Source of the DNA: Rheum nobile
Lineage: Eukaryota > Streptophyta > Magnoliopsida > Caryophyllales > Polygonaceae
Length of the DNA stretch: 64,000 nt
Assembly (NCBI GenBank): GCA_027886185.1
Contig: WOAB01000589.1
Span: 4,593,001 to 4,657,000, forward strand
Reading direction: 5' to 3'
Each line of letters starts with the position of its first letter. Position 1 is the stretch's first letter. Under the pieces are notes generated by a model. That model worked only from the letters and a program-made list of their open reading frames with translations, ran no database searches and had not been told where the DNA came from. Of this stretch, positions 21,203-30,541 are shown one piece after another. The position numbers were made by a program, and so were the translations under genes.

Positions 21203-22146
21203 AAGGACTATGCTAAGCCCTCTTCTTCTCTTTATTTTCTATTTTTATCATGCTTAGCTTCCTTTTGTTTGCATGAAGACTTGGTGTTTATGTTCATCTT
21301 CCTTTTGCTTGGGCTTCCTTGTTGTTCCATGGTGTTTTTGTGTTCAGTTTTTTCACTTTCCAGCATGAATGTTTTTCTTTTTGCATGATGAAATTGTGTT
21401 GAGATTAGTTGCTCTTTGTTTCCCCCCCAAAAATGCACCAAAAAACCAAAGAAAAACCCTTTCTCCGCCGCCCACCACCACCACCGGTCGCCGGACCACC
21501 ACCCCTGCCGCCGTAGAACCACCCACCACCTCCCCTACTGCTGCCTAGCCCCTACCCCCAGTCGGCCTTGTGTGTATGTTTGCTCCATTTTGAATTCCCT
21601 CCCACTTGCTTGTACCTTGTCCTTTGGGAAGGACCACACCCACCTTCACCTTGTCCTTTTTGTCCCCTTTAGTCTATTTTGGGTAAAGGACAATTTGTAC
21701 CTTTTTGGCTGATTTGGTAGTGGAAGGATTGCAATGAAGCTTCCTTAGTGGGATTCCAAAAAGGGCCAAAATTATTAGTGGCAAAGGACACCTTCCTTTT
21801 CTTCTTTCTCTAGCCTTGTCCCCCCCCCCCCTCCAAAAAAAAGGGACCTTGGCATGTCAAAACAAAACCCTTGTTGCCACCACTTCCCAAAAGCAAACAA
21901 AAATTGTTGTGGCTCCACTTTCTTTTCCAAGACACATATGTGTACATTTCGGCCTTGCTTCTCTTTACATTAGAAAAAGCCAACAAAGTTCAAGAGGTCA
22001 AGAAAAAGGCAAACAAGACCCGAAATAAAAAAAAACTCCGAAAAAGCAAAGGCAAGGTCAAGACTTTTTTCTCCTATTTGTTCGGTTGGGCCACAACCCT
22101 TGGTGGGCTCTCCCACCCTCACTTGGAAACTTGGGCCACTAAGCCC

Positions 22147-22179
<33 letters not shown>

Positions 22180-22518
22180 ATGTTCCTCTAGCCCTTTGTC
22201 ATGACTACTTCACTCATATGGTCCATTGGGTGGCCGAATTGATACTCCCATTAGGCTTGTCATCCTAGGTGTCAAATTAGACTTTACTACTTAGCCTAAA
22301 GGATACAAGATTGGCATGGGTTGAATGTGCCTTGGGTCCACCCAATTCTCAAGATAAATGCAATGCTCCACCTTGCCTCTCCTTGTTTGAGCCTTTGACT
22401 TTGTGTGTGATTGTGCCTTAGACATCATTTCCTTATCTTCCCTCTTAAGTTACTTTACTTGTTCCTTGTGAATTGGTTACTTGTTTTGCTTTGTGGCCTA
22501 TTGTAGGTGACTCCACAC
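21203..22518 (+). other. Untranslated leader of element C with poly-C tracts
   Basis: About 1.3 kb without a convincing gene between primer site and gag ATG. It contains C-runs near 21824 and a long one (about 29 C) at 22151-22179. A TTGTAG just before the gag start could be a splice acceptor, but no donor was identified. Short frames here are incidental. Confidence 0.5.
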
Positions 22519-24174
22519 ATGGAGGATCCCTTGGATGCCGGCACTCGGAGCTCCATGCCCACACTTTCCCCCACGTCTTTTGCGACTAGGCTCGCCGAGG
22601 AAAGCCAAGCCAAAGAGGCAGCCGTCGAGGCATTGCGCGTGGCCCACACCGAGATGGCTGCGCTCCGCCGCGAGAAGGAGGCCGCCGACGCGCGCATGGC
22701 CGCCCTCGAGCTTAGCTTGGCCACCATTGCCGCCGGCCCTCATCCCACCGCGCCAACCGTGGCACCGCAGCAGCCCGCGCCCATCTACACCGACGCCTTA
22801 TCGCATGGCCCGGTCGAGCCGTCCCATGATCACACGGCGCATGCCCAGGGAAAGGGACCAATGCACCCTTCACCGCCTTCCGATGCTTGGGCCTTTGCCG
22901 AGCACTTGTCACCGCCCCGAGAGTCGAGCTCCTACGGCCACCAACCGGCGCGTGCCGATTCCCGAGGCCATCATGATGCTCGGCCGCTACCAGGCCAGCA
23001 TCTCCACCACCCCACATCCCCCTTTGATGGTGAGCCATATCCACGCGCCACTCGGGCCCCTGCCGGCGATGCCCTAACCAACCCCCGATATGGTTACGGC
23101 AATTTTGAGGGCTTTGATGACATGGATGACGCATTTGGGACCCATGAGGAAGATGACGTGTTTGATGAAGTCTTCCCCGAGCCATTTGAGGATGACCCCT
23201 TGGCCGACTTGCTCCCCCGTCCTCATGGCCGAGGCCGTGACCACCGCCGGTGCCCTTTGGATCGTCGTGACCCACAATGGCTCCCCCCACCGCCGGTTGG
23301 CTTCCGAGGCCGTGGGCAAGCGGCCCGTCAATTCCATGACCGCCGTGATCCGGCCGGGCCTGTGCAACACTTTGGCCAACGTCGGGAGATCAAGGTCCGC
23401 ATCGAGCCTTTTGAGGGGGAATACGCCGCGGCCAAATTCCTTGATTGGAAGCAAGCCACGGAGTATGCCCCAATCATTGCCAATATGAGGATTATGAGCG
23501 GGTTGAGATTGCCACGCTCTAATTCACCGGCCATGCCAGTGCTTGGTGGTTCCGATTCACCACCGAGAGAGAGAGATGTCGCTTACCGTCGGTCGTGGCT
23601 TGGAACCAACTCATCTATGCCATGACTAAGCGGTATGTGTCGGAGGACTACCTTGAGCACATGCGCCTCCAAATTGCCCTAGCCCGCCAAGGCACCCGCA
23701 CGCCGCTTGAGTTCTTTGCCGAGCTTGAGGAGCTCATCCACAAGGCCGGCGTGTCCACCACCCCCGCTTCTCTCCGCACTATGTTCCTCTGCGGCCTTGA
23801 TTTGGACATTCGTGAGCCATTGATCCTACTCCCCGTCTGGGACATCAACACTCTCACCCACACGGACATGGAGATCTACAATCAAAAACAATGAAAGAAG
23901 AAGGCCGCTTGGGCCTGTTCGCAGCCACCTCGGGTCTCCACCGCCCCTAGCTCCTTCTTTTGTTTTGCCCTCGGCCGCCGTTGTTGCCCCGCAGCCGCGC
24001 ACCGGGCTCGCTTCAGCCCCACCCACCTCAACCAAGGCCGCCGGCGCCGCTAGGCTGCGTGATCCACCCCATGTGCCGACTCCCGGCACGCGTGCCCTGA
24101 CCCCCACGTCCAAGCGGTCTAGCGACCGTGCTTGCTTCAAGTGTGGCGGCCGTGGCCACATCCAACGGGATTGA
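22519..24174 (+). pseudogene. Gag of element C, frameshifted
   Basis: From the ATG at 22519 the N-terminal 300 residues are alanine/proline-rich with a helical AEESQAKEAAVEALR segment, an acidic stretch FEGFDDMDDAFGTHEEDD and an Arg/Gly-rich stretch. The capsid part begins with KVRIEPFEGEYAAAKFLDW, then a frame change near 23480 and a TAA near 23518 interrupt it. It resumes at 23595 with WNQLIYAMTKRYVSEDYLEH and EFFAELEELIHKAGV, a retrotrans_gag pattern. A CCHC knuckle CFKCGGRGHIQRD is encoded at about 24133-24172, followed by TGA. Only a few lesions separate it from an intact Gag, consistent with a young element. Confidence 0.8.
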
Positions 24175-24293
24175 CCCAACGCCAAGCGAGTCTTGTTCAC
24201 CGCCACAAGTGGGGATGAATCCTTTGATGATGAAGAGGAGGCCCCGAAGGACGAGCATGAGGCCTCCGTGGAGGGCATTTATGAGAACTATGA

Positions 24294-24952
24294 TTGCGCC
24301 CCCTTGAGTATGGAGTCGCCGCCCCCTTGAGATTAGTGACTCGCCGTGTGCTCTCGATCCACGAGGATGACACAAAGGACCAACGGGAGAGTCTCTTTCA
24401 CACCCGATGCCTCATGGGTACTTCCTCCCTTAGTGTGATCATCGATGGCGGGTCATGTGCCAGCTTTGTCAATGCGCGCATGGTCAAGCGTCTCCATCTT
24501 CCCACCACGGCTCATCCTCATCCTTATAGCCCCCAAGGCCTTGGAGATGGTAAAGGTGATGTGGTGGCTAGGCAATGCCACACTGCTTTCTCCATTGGCT
24601 CCTACTTTGATCAAATTTTGTGTGATGTGATTTCTATGGATGCCACTCACATTTTACTTGGAAGGCCTTGGCACTTTGATAGGAGGGTGATCCATGATGG
24701 ATTCCTCAATACCTTTGTCTTTGTCCATGATGGGAAGAGGATCACTCTCTTGCCTATGTCTCCACGAGATGTTCTTGAAGATCAAGTCGAGAGAAATCGG
24801 CTCAAGGCCCTTGAAGCTCACGATCCCTTAGCGGCCCACACCCAAGTCAAGGCGCCCTCCTTCGACCCTGCACCGGCAGCCATCTCCCCTCGCGCGGCCT
24901 ACGTGTCGACTTCCTCCGGCCAGGCGGCGGCGTGCGCACCCACGGCTGCCCT
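24294..24952 (+). pseudogene. Retropepsin of element C, cut by element B
   Basis: The frame carries SLSVIIDGGSCASFVNARMV (catalytic D-G-G in place of D-[ST]-G, as is common in chromoviruses), CHTAFSIGSYFDQILCDVI, DATHILLGRPWHFDRRVIHD and DGKRITLLPMSPRDVLEDQ. It is a Ty3/gypsy aspartic protease with its C-terminal linker. At 24952 the frame meets the insertion of B. Without the 7-kb insert and one GCCCT copy it would run straight into the frame at 31958-33002 without a stop. Confidence 0.85.
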
Positions 24953-26366
24953 TGATATGCGGCATATTATATGGCGTATCTAGGGATTATTAGCATGATT
25001 TAGAGGATGTTTGGATATGACTTGATGGTAATTCTGTAATCCGAAAGAGAAGACGAGAAGTGAAGAAATCATGGGATTTACAGAGGTTTGAAGTGCATTG
25101 AAGAGTAGAAGAACAGTGTGCTTAATTCAATTGGTTCATTCTCTTTAATCATATATCCAAATGGAGTGATTCCAACTCTAGGAGTTAGATCTTGAAGTCT
25201 ACTGCAAGTCCTCAAAATATGAGTGCAATCCGAGTTGGGAATCAAAAGTTATGATGTTTGTATGGAAGTGTCGCAGCTGCTGGAGTACCACCGCACCCGC
25301 GGCAACATCACCGCACCCCACGGTGAGCCAGCAGAGAAGAAGGCGCGAAGTTCCGAAGTTCTGGAAGACCACTGCACCCCGCGGTGGGTATTGCCGCACC
25401 TAGCGGTGACGATGTGCTGAAGACTTTCCCGGATTTATTTCCGGAATTTCTATTTCCTTTTTATTTTATTTCTGAAACTTTGTTTCCAAGTTTGTTATTT
25501 CCTTTTATTTATTTTCTGAACTATTTGCCCTAGTATTTAAGGATCTAACCTAGACTTTGTTTAGGTTAACCTAGTTGTCACCTTTCATAGTTTTTTCTCT
25601 CACAAACCCTATGGAGAACTAAACCTCCATTGTTGCACTTGACGTTTTGAAGCCTTCAATTGATTGGTTGTGAGTTTTCTACTCTTGTTCGTTTTCCTAT
25701 CTAGTTGTATTAATTCTCTTGCGCTTGAATGTTTATTGAATCTTATTGGTTTATCTAGACTGATCACCTAGGTTTATTGATATTATCCATATAGCTAGGA
25801 CTTGTGATTCCGGGTTCGGGTTGCATATCTAGTAGCAAACACGATTTACATAAGCGGGTTGCGAGTGTTCATCGTGAGAGAGGGTTAATTGCATGCTTGT
25901 AGTAACGGGTTGTTTCTATTGCATGTATCTTGTTGAATCCTTGGTTGAATGCTATTGCTTTGTTGAGTCTTGAAGGTTTTCGGATTTGATTTAGTAATAA
26001 GTACTATTAGGGCTGGTAGAACTAATAGTTACATATGATCGGGATAAGAACAACTAAAGGAAAGATAAGAACTTGAGATTGATAGAATTCAGTGATCAAC
26101 CATATCTCTTGTTGTGTGGATCTTTGTCAGGTGTGACGCTTTTCCCAATCATATTCACAACCTTTGCATGCGAATCTGTTTACTTGTCTACTTGTTATTT
26201 GGTTACGAAAATCATACAACCCCCCCCCCCCTAGTTCCTAGTTGGTGACTTGTAATTACTTGAATTGATAATATGATTCTTTGTGGGATTCGACCCTTAC
26301 TTGCTCAAACTACTTGTTTAGGTTTGTTAGGATTATTTTGTTTAGGTGTCATGACAACGCCTATCA
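24953..26366 (+). repeat. 5' LTR of element B
   Basis: TGATATGCGG...CGCCTATCA. A TATA-like GTATTTAAGG lies near 25533. It differs from the 3' LTR by an extra tandem CGAAGTTC near 25351, by a shorter C-run (12 versus 17) near 26220, and by several C/T changes. Confidence 0.9.
25289..25406. repeat. CACCGC-ACCC-GCGGTG hairpins in 5' LTR of B
   Basis: Four related units occur: 25289-25302, about 25309-25326, about 25369-25387 and 25394-25406. Each pairs a (CA)CCGC arm with a GCGG(TG) arm around ACCC, ACCCC or ACCTA. The 3' LTR repeats them at about 30876-30990. The same motif fills the gag-pro spacer and occurs once in the 3' region. Confidence 0.8.
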
Positions 26367-26369
26367 AAT

Positions 26370-26386
26370 TGGCGCCATTGCCGGGG
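26370..26386 (+). promoter_or_regulatory. Primer-binding site of B (tRNA-Asp type)
   Basis: TGGCGCCATTGCCGGGG follows the 5' LTR end by 3 nt and matches the complement of plant tRNA-Asp(GUC) with a single mismatch. Confidence 0.85.
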
Positions 26387-26445
26387 AATCAAAATTTCTA
26401 TTTTTGTGTTTTTGTTTGTTATCGACTTTTGTGTGGATCTATCTT

Positions 26446-26577
26446 ATGGTCTACACCCGTGCTATTCACAATCCACTTGTTGATTTAGATCCAGAGATCG
26501 ACAGGACGTTCCACAGGAACCGCATAGAACACACCACCCCACAAGTTACAATGCTGACCAAACGCTTCGGTAATTGA
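26446..26577 (+). CDS. Leader frame of B (MVYTRA peptide)
   Basis: An ATG at 26446 opens MVYTRAIHNPLVDLDPEIDR and runs to TGA at 26575-26577, overlapping the open gag frame by 4 nt in a -1 relation. It corresponds to the leader of A and to the usual Athila Gag N-terminus. Either both copies carry a frame change or the leader and Gag are translated in a coupled manner. Confidence 0.5.
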   Translation: MVYTRAIHNPLVDLDPEIDRTFHRNRIEHTTPQVTMLTKRFGN

Positions 26578-26594
26578 CTGCGCCGAATCTGACC

Positions 26595-28355
26595 ATGCAA
26601 CCACTGGCTGTGACCATCCTAGCCATAGGAGATGGCATGAACTTTGAACTGAAGTCGAGGCTGATTCATTTGCTCCCGTCATTCCATGGACTAAGTGGTG
26701 AAGACCCAATCAAGCATATGGGTAAATTCCACACTGTCTGCATGAGCATGAAACCGGCGAACGTCACGGAGGAACAAATCAAGATGAGAGCTTTCGGGTT
26801 CACCCTCAAGGACGCAGCTGATGATTGGTATTACCATCTCCCCACTGGAAGCATAGACACGTGGAACAAGCTTCACAAGGCCTTTCTGGAAAAATACTTT
26901 CCTGCCAAGAAGGCGAACAGCTTGAAGAAGGCTATAAGCAACATTGAGCAAGAAACTGACGAGACTCTGTACGAGTATTATGAGAGGTTCAAGAGACTTT
27001 GCTCAAGCTGTCCATTCCACGGGTACACTACTCAAGATCTAGTGTTTCATCTCTACAATGTTTTGTTGGATCATGAGAGAAGGATCGTTGACGCTGCATG
27101 TGGTGGCAACATTCTCAACACAACGCCGGTAGCAGCCATGGAAAAGATTCAGGAGATGGCAGAGGGGACAAGAAACTTCGGTAGAACTTCTACCAAAAGA
27201 GGAGTCAATATTGTGGACTCCAATCGCCCTGAGTTTGCAAGAGATATTGCTGAATTGAAGGACATGGTGAGGAGACTAACGCTGCAAGGAACTCCTCAAC
27301 AACTTAAAGCATGTGGGATTTGTGCTGATCAATTCCACCCCACCGATGCATGTCCTCAATTGCAAGATGATCCGAATGCTGAGGTGAACCATGTAGGAGG
27401 TTATGGACCTCCAAGACCTCGGAACGATCCCTACTCCAGCACTTATAATCCGGGATGGAGAGACCACCCAAATTTCAGATGGAGGGATCAACCGAATCAA
27501 CAACAACAGCCTCAGTTTCAACAACAACAACAGCCAAGACCTCAATTTCTACAAAGGTCGCAAGATCAACAACCGGGTACGTCTGCCTCAACTGAAGATA
27601 TGCTCCAAGCTTTGACGAAACATTTCACTACTCATGTTCAAGCTACGGGGTCGAGCATAAAGAATTTAGAGAATCAGATGAGCCAAATGGCTGAAGCCAT
27701 CACAAGGATCGATGCAAAGATTTCGGGAAATCTACCATCTCAAACGGTAGTGAACCCACGAGAAAATGTTAGTGCTGTGATGCTTAGAAGTGGTAAGCAG
27801 CTGAACGTCGCTCCTAGTGCTGAAGAGGACGACACAGAAGACAAGAACTCTCTGTTGAGTTCACCGCACCCGCGGCACCCTCACCGCACCCTCAGTGGGA
27901 CTCCAGAGGAACAACCGCACCCTGCTTCACTTTCACTGCACCCAGCGGCAGAGAAAACTGAGGCTCCTGCAATATCACCGCACCCGCGGTGGGATGACCG
28001 CACCCGCGATGACGGTGTTGAGATTTCTCGAGAATTCTCTGATGAGTCGACCGCACCCAGTGATGGGTATTGCCGCACCCGCGGTGGACCTTCAGGAGAT
28101 GTTAAAGAGCCATACGTGGACACCTATGTTCGTCTATATTTACCTCATCTCGGTTCTGAGAAGCCACCCGCCCCATTCCCAGAGGCGCTTAAGGAGAGGA
28201 GAATCATTGACGACAAGGACCTCTTCGAGACTTTCAGCAAGTGCGAGGTAAACATCCCTTTACTCAAACTTGTTAAAACTATTCCCAAATATGCTCGTTT
28301 CTTGAAGGAACTTTGCACAATCAAGAGGAAACAGAAGCAAAAGAAGCAGGTCTAG
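26595..28355 (+). CDS. Gag of element B (Athila-type)
   Basis: The frame is open from 26574, just after a TAA; the first ATG is at 26595 (about 586 residues). The capsid domain has FELKSRLIHLLPSFHGLSGE, RAFGFTLKDAADDWYYHLP, LEKYFPAKKANSLKKAISNI and YEYYERFKRLCSSCPFHGYT. CGICADQFHPTDAC is the cysteine cluster, and LPSQTVVNPRENV with MLRSGK marks the conserved C-terminal box. Beyond it the frame passes through the hairpin spacer, then PPAPFPEALKERR and CEVNIPLLKL. It ends with TAG at 28353-28355, directly followed in frame by the protease ATG. Confidence 0.9.
   Translation: MQPLAVTILAIGDGMNFELKSRLIHLLPSFHGLSGEDPIKHMGKFHTVCMSMKPANVTEEQIKMRAFGFTLKDAADDWYYHLPTGSIDTWNKLHKAFLEKYFPAKKANSLKKAISNIEQETDETLYEYYERFKRLCSSCPFHGYTTQDLVFHLYNVLLDHERRIVDAACGGNILNTTPVAAMEKIQEMAEGTRNFGRTSTKRGVNIVDSNRPEFARDIAELKDMVRRLTLQGTPQQLKACGICADQFHPTDACPQLQDDPNAEVNHVGGYGPPRPRNDPYSSTYNPGWRDHPNFRWRDQPNQQQQPQFQQQQQPRPQFLQRSQDQQPGTSASTEDMLQALTKHFTTHVQATGSSIKNLENQMSQMAEAITRIDAKISGNLPSQTVVNPRENVSAVMLRSGKQLNVAPSAEEDDTEDKNSLLSSPHPRHPHRTLSGTPEEQPHPASLSLHPAAEKTEAPAISPHPRWDDRTRDDGVEISREFSDESTAPSDGYCRTRGGPSGDVKEPYVDTYVRLYLPHLGSEKPPAPFPEALKERRIIDDKDLFETFSKCEVNIPLLKLVKTIPKYARFLKELCTIKRKQKQKKQV
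27862..28086. repeat. Hairpin-motif array in gag-pro spacer of B
   Basis: CCGCACCC units recur about eight times; the best are 27976-27991 (CACCGCACCCGCGGTG, exact 6-bp arms) and 28072-28086. The 27964-27992 copy also shares GCT-CTG-A-TA flanking bases with the LTR copy at 25276-25302, so more than the hairpin itself was duplicated. The array sits exactly where A has its own CCGCG motif. Confidence 0.8.
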
Positions 28356-29129
28356 ATGAGCAAGCAAGTATCTGCTGTGTTTCAAAGGCGCCTGCCCAAG
28401 AAGTACAGTGATCCAGGTATGTTTTCTATCCCCTGCGTCATTGGTGAGACAAAGATTGATAAAGCTATGTTAGATCTTGGTGCAGCTATTAACGTTTTAC
28501 CATTGTCATTTTATGAGTCTCTTAGTCTGCCACCATTACAGGACACTAGGCTAGTTATTCAATTAGCTGATGGAACCAATGTCTACCCGAAAGGGGTTGT
28601 TGAAGATGTCCTTGTTATGGTAGATAAGTTGATTTTTCCCACTGATTTTTATGTGCTTGATATGGGTGGTGGTACAGGTGCACATATGCTGTTAGATAGA
28701 CCATTCATGAAAACCGCAAATACCACAATTGATGTCAGAAGTGGGAAATTAACTATGGAATTTGATGGGGATGGAGTTGAATATAACATATATGATATGA
28801 AACCTGTCATTAACACCTCTTTAAACTTTGTTGATGTAATGAGTCCTAACCCTTTGGATGAATTGCAACCTATAATAGAGGATCCCATAGTTGACTTGCC
28901 TGTCGATATTCTTGTATCTTCTAATCTGCAGGAAGTCACGGCTTTATTGGATGAGAAGGGTGATTCTCCCACTTCTCTTTTGGGCAGTTGCCCCACTTTA
29001 CTGACTCCACAGGGCAAGAAGCCTTTTCCTTTTGTTGTGCAGAATGAACAGTCGGAGGTTAAACGCCCCCCTGATCGATCTAAGTATGGGGGAAGGCGAC
29101 TAAAAAGGTCAATGTGGAGGAGCCGCTGA
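28356..29129 (+). CDS. Retropepsin of element B
   Basis: A 257-residue frame begins directly after the gag TAG. It contains RRLPKKYSDPGMFSIPCVIG, the catalytic MLDLGAAINVLPLSFYESL, VIQLADGTNVYPKGVVEDVL and HMLLDRPFMKTANTTIDVRS (D for the more usual G in LLGRPF). These are Athila-type aspartic protease features. The downstream tail (GDSPTSLLGS, RPPDRSKYGG) is normally the linker to reverse transcriptase, which is absent. Gag and protease share one frame separated by a single TAG; element A has a sense codon at the aligned place. Confidence 0.85.
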   Translation: MSKQVSAVFQRRLPKKYSDPGMFSIPCVIGETKIDKAMLDLGAAINVLPLSFYESLSLPPLQDTRLVIQLADGTNVYPKGVVEDVLVMVDKLIFPTDFYVLDMGGGTGAHMLLDRPFMKTANTTIDVRSGKLTMEFDGDGVEYNIYDMKPVINTSLNFVDVMSPNPLDELQPIIEDPIVDLPVDILVSSNLQEVTALLDEKGDSPTSLLGSCPTLLTPQGKKPFPFVVQNEQSEVKRPPDRSKYGGRRLKRSMWRSR

Positions 29130-29539
29130 AGAAGAGGAATGGTCTAAGGTTCAAACCTTTCCATGATTGGTTCAGAAAGGAGGTGTTGAATGAGAGGGTT
29201 CCTAAGGAACCTGATGATGTGGATTGAGATTGTCTGAGTCCCATGTCGAGCCAACGACATTAACTAAGGCGCTGCTCGGGAGGCAACCCGATGTATTGTT
29301 TTTTTTCTTCTTCGTTCTTTCTCTTATCTTTGTGGTTTCATAGCTAGGTAGTTTGTTTTTGTTTCGTTTCGCATGTGCACTAACACGTAGGTACGAAAGA
29401 AAAGGTTCAATGGAGGGTTCTGGAGAGCTCACCGCACCCGCGGTGGGCACCCCTTTACTTTCTGCTTTTCTAAAAAAAAAAAAAAAATCCTCGAAAAAAC
29501 CTTTAACGGGGATTAAAAAAAAAATCGAAACAGCAACGA
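29130..29539 (+). other. Pol deletion junction and 3' region of B
   Basis: Shortly after the protease comes GTCGAGCCAACGACATTAAC and then GGGAGGCAACCCGATGTA (29279-29296), the block that normally follows the integrase end of Athila elements. Thus about the whole of pol is lost. A single perfect CACCGCACCCGCGGTG hairpin lies at 29430-29445. Confidence 0.7.
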
Positions 29540-30541
29540 ACAAGAGTTTTATCGGAGCCAGATGTCCGGGTTCCCCATGGAGAAGGTGCGCATCATGTTG
29601 TCCAGGAGGAGACATTCGCCGCACACATAATTTGGCAACGATGATGGCCCTAAAGTCGACAGCCGGAGAGGAGGAACACCAGGGCCCATACCACAATAAC
29701 ATCTAGGCCCATTTTTTTGTGTTCATTGAAGGCCGTGCAGCCCCGAATTCTTTGATATACCACTATTCACCAAAGTGGTTTCCTTTTGGTTGCACGGTAG
29801 GAGAAGATTATTGATTAAGAAGATCCCGCGCAACACCAGAGACTTGAGCGTTCATTGTTTTACCGCCAGCAACAACGTACGTCTCCAAGCCAACTCAGCG
29901 GCGTCTGTGAGTTATTTTTTGCTCTTCCCTGTGCTTCTATTCTTTTGTCTTCATTACATTAAGGACAATGCAATGTTTAAGTATGGGGGAGGGTTCTATA
30001 CTTGCTATGTCGTTGAGAAGAAGAAAAAAATGAAAGGAGCCAAAAATTTGAAAAAAGGCTTAAATAGAAATCTTAGGATAGGTCGAAAACCCGAAAGGGC
30101 GGCCTAGGTAATAAGCAGGTGGCTTGGACCAGCATTAGGCTGGGGTAACAATTGGTCAAGAGTGATGTGAGCATATGTGAGACCATCTATAGAAAAATGA
30201 AATGAGTGACTTGGTGAAAACCCGAAAGGGCGCCTTGGCAAAATGAGTGAAAAGAAGAAGAGTGATTTTTAGGATTCCTCATTTTGGCATTGGCGACATA
30301 AGAAGAGGAGTTATAAGGAGGAATCGGGTAGGCCACTTTTGGAGGAATAAGGTGATTAGATGGAGTTAGGATTAGATGAGTTTTGCATCACTTGTTTTGG
30401 TTGTCTTAGAGCTTACTGTGAATGTGTTGGTATTTCTAGTGTCATTTTCTCTTGTACTTCCTGAGGCCTTGGAGCATGACTGGAGGAGTAGGTTTCTTTT
30501 AGCTTACTCGGGACGAGTAAAGGTCTAAGTATGGGGGTATT
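29540..30541 (+). promoter_or_regulatory. Conserved 3' noncoding block of B
   Basis: Matches 15276-16361 of A on the opposite strand over about 1 kb. It includes two CCC-GAAA-GGG hairpins at 30090-30099 and 30221-30230, an internal polypurine-like TATGGGGGAGGG near 29980, and the terminal polypurine tract TATGGGGGTATT next to the 3' LTR (30542). Frames in it are short and shifted. Confidence 0.75.

Noticed and set aside
22712..23290. 192-codon - strand frame over the gag of element C
   Set aside because: It is the antisense of a GC-rich, Ala/Pro-rich Gag coding region; no domain, and the + frame explains the sequence.
29202..29702. 166-codon - strand frame in B
   Set aside because: Antisense to the conserved 3' noncoding block; not open in A and without a domain.
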